Origin: Apium graveolens
Lineage: Eukaryota; Streptophyta; Magnoliopsida; Apiales; Apiaceae
Direction of reading: 5' to 3'
Assembly: GCF_009905375.1 (NCBI RefSeq)
Contig: NW_027417625.1
Span: 1 to 64,000, forward strand
Length of the DNA: 64,000 nucleotides
Shown here: positions 1 through 13,968 of the stretch, piece by piece
Layout of the letters: every line of letters begins with the position of its first letter
How positions within the stretch are numbered: position 1 is the first letter of the stretch
Notes under the pieces: generated by a model
Database searches by the model: none
Seen by the model: the letters and a program-made list of their open reading frames with translations, nothing else
Told to the model about the DNA's origin: nothing
Translations under genes and position numbers: made by a program

Positions 1-530
1 TTAGAAATCCTTTGTACACCTCTTAGTGCCATATTCATACAAGTCAATTTTGGTCCACATTTTGGTTCTAATTAACATGTTAGTCCTTCTCACCATATTA
101 AGCACTTTGCACCCTATAAGAGTCACTTTCCACCATATATGCAACAATTGACATGTTAACATCATATACATCAATTTTACATCCTTTTACCACCGATTAA
201 TGCCACTTTCATACAAGTTAATTTTGTTCCACATTTTGGCTAATCAACCATGTAAGTCACTTGTTCACCATATTAGAGTACCTTTACACCTATAAGAGTC
301 ACTTGCCCCATATATTGATACAATTAACATTTAACATCACGTAAATGCAATTAGACATCCTTTAACCACCTCTTGGTACCCCTTTCCTACAAGTCAATTT
401 TGGGCCACATTTTGGCTCTAATCAATCATGTAAGTGACTTCTCACCATATTAGAGTCACTATGCACCTTATAAGAGTCATTTGCCATCATATATTGGTAC
501 AATTAACATGTTAACATCATGTACATGCAA

Positions 531-2142
531 TTAGAAATCCTTTTACCACCTCTTAGTGCCATATTCATACAAGTCAATTCTGGTCCACATTTTGGTTCTA
601 ATTAACCATGTTAGTCACTAATCACCATATTAGAGTCACTTTGCACCCTATAAGACTCACTTTCCACCATATATGCAACAATTGACACGTTAACATCATA
701 TACATCCAATTTGACATCATTTTACCACCTATTAATGCCACTTTCATACAAGTTAATTTTGTTCCACATTTTGGCTCTAATCAACCATGTAAGTCACTGT
801 TCACCATATTAGAGTACCTTTACACCCTATAAGAGTCACTTGCCCCATATATTGATACAATTAACAAGTTAACATCACGTAAATGCAATTAGACATCCTT
901 TAACCACCTCTTGGTACCCCTTTCCTACAAGTTTATTTTGGGCCACTTTTTGGCTCTAATCAATCATGTAAGTGACTTCTCACCATGTTAGAGTCACTTT
1001 GCACCTTATAAGAGTCACTTCCATCATATATTGGTACAATTAACATGTTAACATCATGTACATGCAATTAGAAATCCTTTTACCACCTCTTAGTGCCATA
1101 TTAATACAAGTCAATTTTGGTCCACATTTTGGTTCTAATTAACCATGTTAGTCACTTCTCACCATATTAGAGTCACTTTGCACCCTATAAGAGTCACTTT
1201 CCACCATATATGCAATAATTGACATGTTAACATCATATACATCCAATTTGACATCCTTTTACCACCTATTAATGCCACTTTCATACAAGTTAATTTTGTT
1301 CCACATTTTGGCTCTAATCAACCATGTAAGTCACTGTTCACCATATTAGAGTACCTTTACACCCTATAAGAGTCACTTGCCCCATAAATTGATACAATTA
1401 ACATGTTAACATCACGTAAATGCAATTGGACATCCTTTAACCACCTCTTGTACCCCTTTCCTACAAGTTAATTTTGGGCCACATTTTGGCTCTAATCAAT
1501 CATGTAAGTGACTTCTCACCATATTAGAGTCACTTTGCAACTTATAAGAGTCACTTGCCATCATATATTGGTAAAATTAACATGTTAACATCATGTACTT
1601 GCAATTAGAAATCCTTTTACCACCTCTTTGTGCCATATTCATACAAGTCAATTTTGGTCCACATTTTGGTTCTAATTAACCATATTAGTCACTTCTCACC
1701 ATATTAGAGTCACTTTGCACCCTATAAGAGTCACTTTCCACCATATATGCAACAATTGACATGTTAACATCATATACATCCAATTTGACATCCTTTTACC
1801 ACCTATTAATGCCACTTTCATACAAGTTAATTTTGTTCCACATTTTGGCTCTAATCAAGCATGTAAGTCATTGTTCACCATATTAGAGTACCTTTACACC
1901 CTATAAGAGTCACTTGCCCCATATATTGATACAATTAACATATTAACATCACGTAAATGCAATTAGACATCCTTTAACCACCTCTTGGTACCCCTTTCCT
2001 ACAAGTCAATTTTGGGCCACATTTTGGCTCTAATCAATCATGTAAGTGACTTCTCACCATATTAGAGTCACTATGCACCTTATAAGAGTCATTTGCCATC
2101 ATATATTGGTACAATTAACATGTTAACATCATGTACATGCAA
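531..2142. repeat. 9-mer unit, copy 1 (three trimers, ~1.61 kb)
   Basis: Three trimers form a composite unit that is repeated directly in the next feature. Its first A carries the paired variants 'gtcactaatcacc' and 'ataagactcac', followed by 'gacacgttaac'. The second trimer carries 'caccatgttag' in C and the third 'ggtaaaatt' with 'gtacttgcaatt'. The same three-trimer signature recurs at 6310 and 15582. Confidence 0.8.
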
Positions 2143-3753
2143 TTAGAAATCCTTTTACCACCTCTTAGTGCCATATTCATACAAGTCAATTTGGTCCACA
2201 TTTTGGTTCTAATTAACCATGTTAGTCACTAATCACCATATTAGAGTCACTTTGCACCCTATAAGACTCACTTTCCACCATATATGCAACAATTGACACG
2301 TTAACATCATATACATCCAATTTGACATCATTTTACCACCTATTAATGCCACTTTCATACAAGTTAATTTTGTTCCACATTTTGGCTCTAATCAACCATG
2401 TAAGTCACTGTTCACCATATTAGAGTACCTTTACACCCTATAAGAGTCACTTGCCCCATATATTGATACAATTAACAAGTTAACATCACGTAAATGCAAT
2501 TAGACATCCTTTAACCACCTCTTGGTACCCCTTTCCTACAAGTTTATTTTGGGCCACTTTTTGGCTCTAATCAATCATGTAAGTGACTTCTCACCATGTT
2601 AGAGTCACTTTGCACCTTATAAGAGTCACTTCCATCATATATTGGTACAATTAACATGTTAACATCATGTACATGCAATTAGAAATCCTTTTACCACCTC
2701 TTAGTGCCATATTAATACAAGTCAATTTTGGTCCACATTTTGGTTCTAATTAACCATGTTAGTCACTTCTCACCATATTAGAGTCACTTTGCACCCTATA
2801 AGAGTCACTTTCCACCATATATGCAATAATTGACATGTTAACATCATATACATCCAATTTGACATCCTTTTACCACCTATTAATGCCACTTTCATACAAG
2901 TTAATTTTGTTCCACATTTTGGCTCTAATCAACCATGTAAGTCACTGTTCACCATATTAGAGTACCTTTACACCCTATAAGAGTCACTTGCCCCATATAT
3001 TGATACAATTAACATGTTAACATCACGTAAATGCAATTGGACATCCTTTAACCACCTCTTGTACCCCTTTCCTACAAGTTAATTTTGGGCCACATTTTGG
3101 CTCTAATCAATCATGTAAGTGACTTCTCACCATATTAGAGTCACTTTGCAACTTATAAGAGTCACTTGCCATCATATATTGGTAAAATTAACATGTTAAC
3201 ATCATGTACTTGCAATTAGAAATCCTTTTACCACCTCTTTGTGCCATATTCATACAAGTCAATTTTGGTCCACATTTTGGTTCTAATTAACCATGTTAGT
3301 CACTTCTCACTATATTAGAGTCACTTTGCACCCTATAAGAGTCACTTTCCACCATATATGCAACAATTGACATGTTAACATCATATACATCCAATTTGAC
3401 ATCCTTTTACCACCTATTAATGCCACTTTCATACAAGTTAATTTTGTTCCACATTTTGGCTCTAATCAAGCATGTAAGTCATTGTTCACCATATTAGAGT
3501 ACCTTTACACCCTATAAGAGTCACTTGCCCCATATATTGATACAATTAACATATTAACATCACGTAAATGCAATTAGACATCCTTTAACCACCTCTTGGT
3601 ACCCCTTTCCTACAAGTCAATTTTGGGCCACATTTTGGCTCTAATCAATCATGTAAGTGACTTCTCACCATATTAGAGTCACTATGCACCTTATAAGAGT
3701 CATTTGCCATCATATATTGGTACAATTAACATGTTAACATCATGTACATGCAA
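2143..3753. repeat. 9-mer unit, copy 2 (~1.61 kb)
   Basis: This is the direct repeat of the preceding 9-mer, 1611 bp against 1612 bp, with the same ordered variants ('gtcactaatcacc', 'ataagactcac', 'caccatgttag', 'ggtaaaatt'). Differences I noticed are few, including 'gtcaatttggtcc' here with one T fewer, and 'ctcactatatt' in its last A. The near identity points to a recent duplication. Confidence 0.8.
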
Positions 3754-4026
3754 TTAGAAATCCTTTTACCACCTCTTAGTGCCATATTCATACAAGTCAA
3801 TTTGGTCCACATTTTGGTTCTAATTAACCATGTTAGTCACTTATCACCATATTATAGTCACTTTGCACCCTATAAGAGTCACTTTCCACCATATATGCAA
3901 CAATTGACATGTTAACATCATATACATCCAATTTGACATCATTTTACCACCTATTAATGCCACTTTCATACAAGTTAATTTTGTTCCACATTTTGGCTCT
4001 AATCAACCATGTAAGTCACTGTTCAC

Positions 4027-4118
4027 CATATTAGAGTACCTTTACACCCTATAAGAGTCACTTGCCCCATATCATATTAGAGTACCTTTACACCCTATAA
4101 GAGTCACTTGCCCCATAT
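4027..4118. repeat. 46-bp tandem duplication within B, site 1
   Basis: Two perfect-looking 46-bp copies begin CATATTAGAGTACC at 4027 and 4073 and end CCCCATAT. The length is about two 21-bp sub-repeats plus spacers, and the duplication is bounded by CCATAT at both ends, as expected from unequal exchange between neighbouring CCATAT boxes. It lies in the B monomer one unit before the A-C dimer at 4336. Confidence 0.92.
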
Positions 4119-4335
4119 ATTGATACAATTAACATGTTACCATCACGTAAATGCAATTAGACATCCTTTAACCACATCTTGGTAACCCTTTCCTACAAGT
4201 CAATTTTGGGCCACATTTTGGCTCTAATCAATCATGTAAGTGACTTCTCACCATATTAGAGCCACTTTGCACTTATAAGAGTCACTTGCCATCATATATT
4301 GGTACAATTAACATGTTAACATCATGTACATGCAA

Positions 4336-4695
4336 TTAGAAATCCTTTTACCACCTCTTAGTGCCATATTCATACAAGTCAATTTTGGTCCACATTTTGG
4401 TTGTAATTAACCATGTTAGTCACTTTTCACCATATTAGAGTCACTTTGCACCCTATAAGAGTCACTTGACACCAAATATTGATATAATTAACATGTTAAC
4501 ATCATGTACATGCAATTAGACATCCTTTAACCACCTCTTGGTACCCCTTTCGTACAACTCAATTTTGGGCCACATTTTGGCTATAATCAATTATGTAAGT
4601 GACTTCTCACCATATTAGAGTCACTTTGCACCTTATAAGAGTCACTTGCCATCATTTATTGGTACAATTAACATGTTAACATCATGTATATGCAA
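4336..4695. repeat. A-C dimer with hybrid A/B monomer, site 1
   Basis: A 180-bp hybrid (4336-4515) begins as type A but switches near 'agagtcacttgacacc' to a B-like tail 'aatattgatataatt', and is followed directly by C (4516-4695). One monomer is lost relative to the trimer. The C tail has 'ccatcatttattgg' and 'atgtatatgc' (class 1), as at sites 6-8. Confidence 0.88.
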
Positions 4696-7600
4696 TTAGA
4701 AATCCTTTTACCACCTCTTAGTGCCATATTCATACAAGTCAATTTTGGTCCACATTTTGGTTCTAATTAACCATGTTAGTCACTTCTCACCATATTAGAG
4801 TCACTTTGCACCCTATAAGAGTCACTTTCCACCATATATGCAACAATTGACATGTTAACATCATATACATCCAATTTGACATCCTTTTACCACCTATTAA
4901 TGCCACTTTCATACAAGTTAATTTTGTTCCACATTTTGGCTCTAATCAAGCATGTAAGTCACTGTTCACCATATTAGAGTACCTTTACACCCTATAAGAG
5001 TCACTTGCCCCATATATTGATACAATTAACATGTTAACATCACGTAAATGCAATTAGACATCCTTTAACCACCTCTTGGTACCCCTTTCCTACAAGTCAA
5101 TTTTGGGCCACATTTTGGCTCTAATCAATCATGTAAGTGACTTCTCACCATATTAGAGTCACTATGCACCTTATAAGAGTCACTTGCCATCATATATTGG
5201 TACAATTAACATGTTAACATCATGTACATGCAATTAGAAATCCTTTTACCACCTCTTAGTGCCATATTCATACAAGTCAATTTTGGTCCACATTTTGGTT
5301 CTAATTAACCATGTTAGTCACTTATCACCATATTAGAGTCACTTTGCACCCTATAAGAGTCACTTTCCACCATATATGCAACAATTGACATGTTAACATC
5401 ATATACATCCAATTTGACATCCTTTTACCACCTATTAATGCCACTTTCATACAAGTTAATTTTGTTCCACATTTTGGCTCTAATCAAGCATGTAAGTCAT
5501 TGTTCACCATATTAGAGTACCTTTACACCCTATAAGAGTCACTTGCCCCATATATTGATACAATTAACATATTAACATCACGTAAATGCAATTAGACATC
5601 CTTTAACCACCTCTTGGTACCCCTTTCCTACAAGTTAATTTTGGGCCACATTTTGGCTCTAATCAATCATGTAAGTGACTTCTCACCATATTAGAGTCAC
5701 TTTGCAACTTATAAGAGTCACTTGCCATCATATATTGGTAAAATTAACATGTTAACATCATGTACTTGCAATTAGAAATCCTTTTACCACCTCTTTGTGC
5801 CATATTCATACAAGTCAATTTTGGTCCATATTTTGGTTCTAATTAACCATATTAGTCACTTCTCACCATATTAGAGTCACTTTGCACCCTATAAGAGTCA
5901 ATTTTCACCATATATGCAACAATTGACATGTTAACATCATATACATCCAATTTGACATCCTTTTACCACCTATTAATGCCACTTTCATACAAGTTAATTT
6001 TGTTCCACATTTTGGCTATAATCAAGCATGTAAGTCATTGTTCACCATATTAGAGTACCTTTACACCCTATAAGAGTCACTTGCCCCATATATTGATACA
6101 ATTAACATATTAACATCACGTAAATGCAATTAGACATCCTTTAACCACCTCTTGGTACCCCTTTCCTACAAGTCAATTTTGGGCCACATTTTGGCTCTAA
6201 TCAATCATGTAAGTGACTTCTCACCATATTAGAGTCACTATGCACCTTATAAGAGTCATTTGCCATCATATATTGGTACAATTAACATGTTAACATCATG
6301 TACATGCAATTAGAAATCCTTTTACCACCTCTTAGTGCCATATTCATACAAGTCAATTTTGGTCCACATTTTGGTTCTAATTAACCATGTTAGTCACTAA
6401 TCACCATATTAGAGTCACTTTGCACCCTATAAGACTCACTTTCCACCATATATGCAACAATTGACACGTTAACATCATATACATCCAATTTGACATCATT
6501 TTACCACCTATTAATGCCACTTTCATACAAGTTAATTTTGTTCCACATTTTGGCTCTAATCAACCATGTAAGTCACTGTTCACCATATTAGAGTACCTTT
6601 ACACCCTATAAGAGTCACTTGCCCCATATATTGATACAATTAACAAGTTAACTTCACGTAAATGCAATTAGACATCCTTTAACCACCTCTTGGTACCCCT
6701 TTCCTACAAGTTTATTTTGGGCCACTTTTTGGCTCTAATCAATCATGTAAGTGACTTCTCACCATGTTAGAGTCACTTTGCACCTTATAAGAGTCACTTC
6801 CATCATATATTGGTACAATTAACATGTTAACATCATGTACATGCAATTAGAAATCCTTTTACCACCTCTTAGTGCCATATTAATACAAGTCAATTTTGGT
6901 CCATATTTTGGTTCTAATTAACCATGTTAGTCACTTCTCACCATATTAGAGTCACTTTGCACCCTATAAGAGTCACTTTCCACCATATATGTAATAATTG
7001 ACATGTTAACATCATATACATCCAATTTGACATCCTTTTACCACCTATTCATGCCACTTTCATACAAGTTAATTTTGTTCCACATTTTGGCTCTAATCAA
7101 CCATGTAAGTCACTGTTCACCATATTAGAGTACCTTTACACCCTATAAGAGTCACTTGCCCCATATATTGATACAATTAACATGTTAACATCACGTAAAT
7201 GCAATTGGACATCCTTTAACCACCTCTTGTACCCCTTTCCTACAAGTTAATTTTGGGCCACATTTTGGCTCTAATCAATCATGTAAGTGACTTCTCACCA
7301 TATTAGAGTCACTTTGCAACTTATAAGAGTCACTTGCCATCATATATTGGTAAAATTAACATGTTAACATCATGTACTTGCAATTAGAAATCCTTTTACC
7401 ACCTCTTTGTGCCATATTCATACAAGTCAATTTTGGTCCACATTTTGGTTCTAATTAACCATGTTAGTCACTTCTCACTATATTAGAGTCACTTTGCACC
7501 CTATAAGAGTCACTTTCCACCATATATGCAACAATTGACATGTTAACATCATATACATCCAATTTGACATCCTTTTACCACCTATTAATGCCACTTTCAT

Positions 7601-8195
7601 ACAAGTTAATTTTGTTCCACATTTTGGCTCTAATCAAGCATGTAAGTCATTGTTCACCATATTAGAGTACCTTTACACCCTATAAGAGTCACTTGCCCCA
7701 TATATTGATACAATTAACATATTAACATCACGTAAATGCAATTAGACATCCTTTAACCACCTCTTGGTACCCCTTTCCTACAAGTCAATTTTGGGCCACA
7801 TTTTGGCTCTAATCAATCATGTAAGTGACTTCTCACCATATTAGAGTCACTATGCACCTTGTAAGAGTCATTTGCCATCATATATTGGTACAATTAACAT
7901 GTTAACATCATGTACATGCAATTAGAAATCCTTTTACCACCACTTAGTGCCATATTCATACAAGTCAATTTTGGTCCACATTTTGGTTCTAATTAACCAT
8001 GTTAGTCACTTATCACCATATTATAGTCACTTTGCACCCTATAAGAGTCACTTTCCACCATATATGCAACAATTGACATGTTAACATCATATACATCCAA
8101 TTTGACATCATTTTACCACCTATTAATGCCACTTTCATACAAGTTAATTTTGTTCCACATTTTGGCTCTATTCAACCATGTAAGTCACTGTTCAC

Positions 8196-8287
8196 CATAT
8201 TAGAGTAACTTTACACCCTATAAGAGTCACTTGCCCCATATCATATTAGAGTACCTTTACACCCTATAAGAGTCACTTGCCCCATAT
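8196..8287. repeat. 46-bp tandem duplication within B, site 2
   Basis: Copies start at 8196 and 8242. The first reads 'gagtaacttta' where the second keeps 'gagtaccttta'; this C-to-A variant is shared only with the site at 17466, linking the two 23-mer blocks. Confidence 0.92.
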
Positions 8288-8504
8288 ATTGATACAATTA
8301 ACATGTTACCATCACGTAAATGCAATTAGACATCCTTTAACCACATCTTGGTAACCCTTTTCTACAAGTCAATTTTGGGCCACATTTTGGCTCTAATCAA
8401 TCATGTAAGTGACTTCTCACCATATTAGAGCCACTTTGCACTTATAAGAGTCACTTGCCATCATATATTGGTACAATTAACATGTTAACATCATGTACAT
8501 GCAA

Positions 8505-8863
8505 TTAGAAATCCTTTTACCACCTCTTAGTGCCATATTCATACAAGTCAATTTTGGTCCACATTTTGGTTGTAATTAACCATGTTAGTCACTTTTCACC
8601 ATATTAGAGTCACTTTGCACCCTATAAGAGTCACTTGACACCAAATATTGATATAATTAACATGTTAACATCATGTACATGCAATTAGACATCCTTTAAC
8701 CACCTCTTGGTACCCCTTTCGTACAACTCAATTTTGGGCCACATTTTGGCTATAATCAATCATGTAAGTGACTTCTCACCATATTAGAGTCACTTTGCAC
8801 CTTATAAGAGTCACTTCCATCATATATTGGTACAATTAACATGTTAACATCATGTACATGCAA
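8505..8863. repeat. A-C dimer with hybrid A/B monomer, site 2
   Basis: Same hybrid tail 'gacaccaaatattgatata' as site 1, but the C ends 'cacttccatcatatattgg' (class 2). The C carries 'tttcgtacaactc', a CpG-bearing variant found in the dimer C's generally. Confidence 0.88.
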
Positions 8864-10747
8864 TTAGAAATCCTTTTACCACCTCTTAGTGCCATATTTA
8901 TACAAGTCAATTTTGGTCCATATTTTGGTTATAATTAACCATGTTAGTCACTTCTCACCATATTAGAGTCACTTTGCAACCTATAAGAGTCACTTTCCAT
9001 AATATATGCAACAATTGACATGTTAACATCATATACATCCAATTTGACATCCTTTTACCACCTATTAATGCCACTTTCATACAAGTTAATTTTGTTCCAC
9101 ATTTTGGCTCTAATCAAGCATGTAAGTCATTGTTCACCATATTAGAGTACCTTTACACCCTATAAGAGTCACTTGCCCCATATATTGATACAATTAACAG
9201 ATTAACATCACGTAAATGCAATTAGACATCCTTTAACCACCTCCTGGTACCCCTTTCCTACAAGTCAATTTTGGGCCACATTTTGGCTCTAATCAATCAT
9301 GTAAGTGACTTCTCACCATATTAGAGTCACTTTGCACCTTATAAGAGTCACTTGCCATCATATATTTGTACAATTAACATGTTAACATCATGTACATGCA
9401 ATTAGAAATCCTTTTACCACCTCTTAGTGCCATATTCATACAAGTCAATTTTGGTCCACATTTTAGTTCTAATTAACCATGTTAGTCACTTCTCACCATA
9501 TTAGAGTCACTTTGCACCCTATAAGAGTCACTTTCCACCATATATGCAACAATTGACATGTTAACATCAAATACATCCAATTTGACATCTTTTACCACCT
9601 ATAATTCCACTTTCATACAAGTTAATTTTGTTCCACATTTTGGCTCTAATCAACCATGTAAGTCACTGTTCACCATATTAGAGTACCTTTACACCCTATA
9701 AGAGTCACTTGCCCCATATATTGATACAATTAACATGTTAACATTACGTAAATGCAATTGGACATCCTTTAACCACCTCTTGTACCCCTTTCCTACAAGT
9801 TAATTTTGGGCCACATTTTGGCTCTAATCAATCATGTAAGTGACTTCTCACCATATTAGAGTCACTTTGCACCTTATAAGAGTCACTTGCCATCATATAT
9901 TGGTAAAATTAACATGTTAACATCATGTACTTGCAATTAGAAATCCTTTTACCACCTCTTTGTGCCATATTCATACAAGTCAATTTTGGTCCACATTTTG
10001 GTTCTAATTAACCATGTTAGTCACTTCTCACTATATTAGAGTCACTTTGCACCCTATAAGAGTCACTTTCCACCATATATGCAACAATTGACATGTTAAC
10101 ATCATATACATCCAATTTGACATCCTTTTACCACCTATTAATGCCACTTTCATACAAGTTAATTTTGTTCCACATTTTGGCTCTAATCAAGCATCTAAGT
10201 CATTGTTCACCATATTAGAGTACCTTTACACCCTATAAGAGTCACTTGCCCCATATATTGATACAATTAACATATTAACATCACGTAAATGCAATTAGAC
10301 ATCCTTTAACCACCTCTAGGTACCCCTTTCCTACAAGTCAATTTGGGCCACATTTTGGCTCTAATCAATCATGTAAGTGACTTCTCACCATATTAGAGTC
10401 ACTATGCACCTTATAAGAGTCATTTGCCATCATATATTGGTACAATTAACATGTTAACATCATGTACATGCAATTAGAAATCCTTTTACCACCTCTTAGT
10501 GCCATATTCATACAAGTCAATTTTGGTCCACATTTTGGTTCTAATTAACCATGTTAGTCATTTATCACCATATTATAGTCGCTTTGCACCCTATAAGAGT
10601 CACTTTCCACCATATATGCAACAATTGACATGTTAACATCATATACATCCAATTTGACATCATTTTACCACCTATTAATGCCACTTTCATACAAGTTAAT
10701 TTTGTTCCACATTTTGGCTCTAATCAACCATGTAAGTCACTGTTCAC

Positions 10748-10839
10748 CATATTAGAGTACCTTTACACCCTATAAGAGTCACTTGCCCCATATCATATTA
10801 GAGTACCTTTACACCCTATAAGAGTCACTTGCCCCATAT
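10748..10839. repeat. 46-bp tandem duplication within B, site 3
   Basis: Copies start at 10748 and 10794. The site is 2552 bp after site 2 and belongs to the first 14-mer block. The A upstream reads 'ttatagtcgctttgc', which introduces a CpG shared with sites 4, 6, 7 and 8 but not with sites 1, 2 and 5. Confidence 0.92.
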
Positions 10840-11056
10840 ATTGATACAATTAACATGTTACCATCACGTAAATGCAATTAGACATCCTTTAACCACATCT
10901 TGGTAACCCTTTTCTACAAGTCAATTTTGGGCCACATTTTGGCTCTAATCAATCATGTAAGTGACTTCTCACCATATTAGAGCCACTTTGCACTTATAAG
11001 AGTCACTTGCCATCATATATTGGTACAATTAACATGTTAACATCATGTACATGCAA

Positions 11057-11415
11057 TTAGAAATCCTTTTACCACCTCTTAGTGCCATATTCATACAAGT
11101 CAATTTTGGTCCACATTTTGGTTGTAATTAACCATGTTAGTCACTTTTCACCATATTAGAGTCACTTTGCACCCTATAAGAGTCACTTGACACCAAATAT
11201 TGATATAATTAACATGTTAACATCATGTACATGCAATTAGACATCCTTTAACCACCTCTTGGTACCCCTTTCGTACAACTCAATTTTGGGCCACATTTTG
11301 GCTATAATCAATCATGTAAGTGACTTCTCACCATATTAGAGTCACTTTGCACCTTATAAGAGTCACTTCCATCATATATTGGTACAATTAACATGTTAAC
11401 ATCATGTACATGCAA
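11057..11415. repeat. A-C dimer, site 3
   Basis: Class-2 dimer of 359 bp closing the first 14-mer block. It shares with site 2 the A variant 'ttttggttgtaattaacc' and the C tail 'cttccatcatat'. Confidence 0.88.
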
Positions 11416-13300
11416 TTAGAAATCCTTTTACCACCTCTTAGTGCCATATTATACAAGTCAATTTTGGTCCATATTTTGGTTATAATTAACCATGTTAGTC
11501 ACTTCTCACCATATTAGAGTCACTTTGCAACCTATAAGAGTCACTTTCCATAATATATGCAACAATTGACATGTTAACATCATATACATCCAATTTGACA
11601 TCCTTTTACCACCTATTAATGCCACTTTCATACAAGTTAATTTTGTTCCACATTTTGGCTCTAATCAAGCATGTAAGTCATTGTTCACCATATTAGAGTA
11701 CCTTTACACCCTATAAGAGTCACTTGCCCCATATATTGATACAATTAACAGATTAACATCACGTAAATGCAATTAGACATCCTTTAACCACCTCCTGGTA
11801 CCCCTTTCCTACAAGTCAATTTTGGGCCACATTTTGGCTCTAATCAATCATGTAAGTGACTTCTCACCATATTAGAGTCACTTTGCACCTTATAAGAGTC
11901 ACTTGCCATCATATATTTGTACAATTAAGATGTTAACATCATGTACATGCAATTAGAAATCATTTTACCACCTCTTAGTGCCATATTCATACAAGTCAAT
12001 TTTGGTCCACATTTTAGTTCTAATTAACCATGTTAGTCACTTCTCACCATATTAGAGTCACTTTGCACCCTATAAGAGTCACTTTCCACCATATATGCAA
12101 CAATTGACATGTTAACATCAAATACATCCAATTTGACATCTTTTTACCACCTATAAATTCCACTTTCCTACAAGTTAATTTTGTTCCACATTTTGGCTCT
12201 AATCAACCATGTAAGTCACTGTTCACCATATTAGAGTACCTTTACACCCTATAAGAGTCACTTGCCCCATATATTGATACAATTAACATGTTAACATTAC
12301 GTAAATGCAATTGGACATCCTTTAACCACCTCTTGTACCCCTTTCCTACAAGTTAATTTTGGGCCACATTTTGGCTCTAATCAATCATGTAAGTGACTTC
12401 TCACCATATTAGAGTCACTTTGCACCTTATAAGAGTCACTTGCCATCATATATTGGTAAAATTAACATGTTAACATCATGTACTTGCAATTAGAAATCCT
12501 TTTACCACCTCTTTGTGCCATATTCATACAAGTCAATTTTGGTCCACATTTTGGTTCTAATTAACCATGTTAGTCACTTCTCACTATATTAGAGTCACTT
12601 TGCACCCTATAAGAGTCACTTTCCACCATATATGCAACAATTGACATGTTAACATCATATACATCTAATTTGACATCCTTTTACCACCTATTAATGCCAC
12701 TTTCATACAAGTTAATTTTGTTCCACATTTTGGCTCTAATCAAGCATCTAAGTCATTGTTCACCATATTAGAGTACCTTTACACCCTATAAGAGTCACTT
12801 GCCCCATATATTGATACAATTAACATATTAACATCACGTAAATGCAATTAGACATCCTTTAACCACCTCTAGGTACCCCTTTCCTACAAGTCAATTTGGG
12901 CCACATTTTGGCTCTAATCAATCATGTAAGTGACTTCTCACCATATTAGAGTCACTATGCACCTTATAAGAGTCATTTGCCATCATATATTGGTACAATT
13001 AACATGTTAACATCATGTACATGCAATTAGAAATCCTTTTACCACCTCTTAGTGCCATATTCATACAAGTCAATTTTGGTCCACATTTTGGTTCTAATTA
13101 ACCATGTTAGTCACTTATCACCATATTATAGTCGCTTTGCACCCTATAAGAGTCACTTTCCACCATATATGCAACAATTGACATGTTAACATCATATACA
13201 TCCAATTTGACATCATTTTACCACCTATTAATGCCACTTTCATACAAGTTAATTTTGTTCCACATTTTGGCTCTAATCAACCATGTAAGTCACTGTTCAC

Positions 13301-13392
13301 CATATTAGAGTACCTTTACACCCTATAAGAGTCACTTGCCCCATATCATATTAGAGTACCTTTACACCCTATAAGAGTCACTTGCCCCATAT
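13301..13392. repeat. 46-bp tandem duplication within B, site 4
   Basis: Copies start at 13301 and 13347, 2553 bp after site 3, in the second 14-mer block. Confidence 0.92.
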
Positions 13393-13609
13393 ATTGATAC
13401 AATTAACATGTTACCATCACGTAAATGCAATTAGACATCCTTTAACCACATCTTGGTAACCCTTTTCTACAAGTCAATTTTGGGCCACATTTTGGCTCTA
13501 ATCAATCATGTAAGTGACTTCTCACCATATTAGAGCCACTTTGCACTTATAAGAGTCACTTGCCATCATATATTGGTACAATTAACATGTTAACATCATG
13601 TACATGCAA

Positions 13610-13968
13610 TTAGAAATCCTTTTACCACCTCTTAGTGCCATATTCATACAAGTCAATTTTGGTCCACATTTTGGTTGTAATTAACCATGTTAGTCACTTT
13701 TCACCATATTAGAGTCACTTTGCACCCTATAAGAGTCACTTGACACCAAATATTGATATAATTAACATGTTAACATCATGTACATGCAATTAGACATCCT
13801 TTAACCACCTCTTGGTACCCCTTTCGTACAACTCAATTTTGGGCCACATTTTGGCTATAATCAATCATGTAAGTGACTTCTCACCATATTAGAGTCACTT
13901 TGCACCTTATAAGAGTCACTTCCATCATATATTGGTACAATTAACATGTTAACATCATGTACATGCAA
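13610..13968. repeat. A-C dimer, site 4
   Basis: Class-2 dimer closing the second 14-mer block. Same variants as site 3. Confidence 0.88.

Larger units (their letters stand above)
1..4695. repeat. Trimer block, left edge of window (cut at start)
   Basis: A heads lie at 1, 531, 1068, 1605, 2143, 2679, 3216, 3754 and 4336, so the block is seven trimers of 530-538 bp, one trimer lengthened to 582 bp by the 46-bp duplication, and a closing A-C dimer. The first trimer (1-530) is visibly noisier than its neighbours, with several single-base losses and odd readings such as 'tagtccttctcacc' and 'attaagcac'. The left border of the block is not in the window. Confidence 0.85.
4696..8863. repeat. 23-mer block (seven trimers + dimer, 4168 bp)
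   Basis: A heads at 4696, 5234, 5772, 6310, 6847, 7384, 7922 and 8505 give trimers of 537-538 bp, a 583-bp trimer with the 46-bp duplication, and a 359-bp dimer. From about 5.63 kb to its end this block matches 14.9-18.1 kb at an offset of about 9272 bp. Both copies share variants seen nowhere else in the window, such as 'cctattcatgcc' (7046, 16318) and 'agagtaactttac' (about 8205, 17474). Confidence 0.85.
8864..11415. repeat. 14-mer block, copy 1 (2552 bp)
   Basis: A heads at 8864, 9402, 9937, 10474 and 11057 show four trimers (the fourth with the 46-bp duplication) and an A-C dimer. It is followed immediately by a second copy of the same length. Shared private variants are 'tggttataattaacc' in the first A, 'cctcctggtacc' in the first C and 'ctataattcc/ctataaattcc' in the next B. 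Confidence 0.87.
11416..13968. repeat. 14-mer block, copy 2 (2553 bp)
   Basis: This is a direct repeat of the preceding block with A heads at 11416, 11953, 12490, 13027 and 13610. I noticed only scattered differences: 'catattatac' for 'catatttatac', 'caattaagatg' for 'caattaacatg', 'gaaatcatttt' for 'gaaatcctttt'. The two copies sit between two related 23-mer blocks, so the order is 23-14-14-23-23. Confidence 0.87.

Noticed and set aside
4027..4118. Transposon footprint or target-site duplication
   Set aside because: The 46-bp copies are plain tandem duplication of internal monomer sequence between CCATAT boxes, with no inserted element between them.
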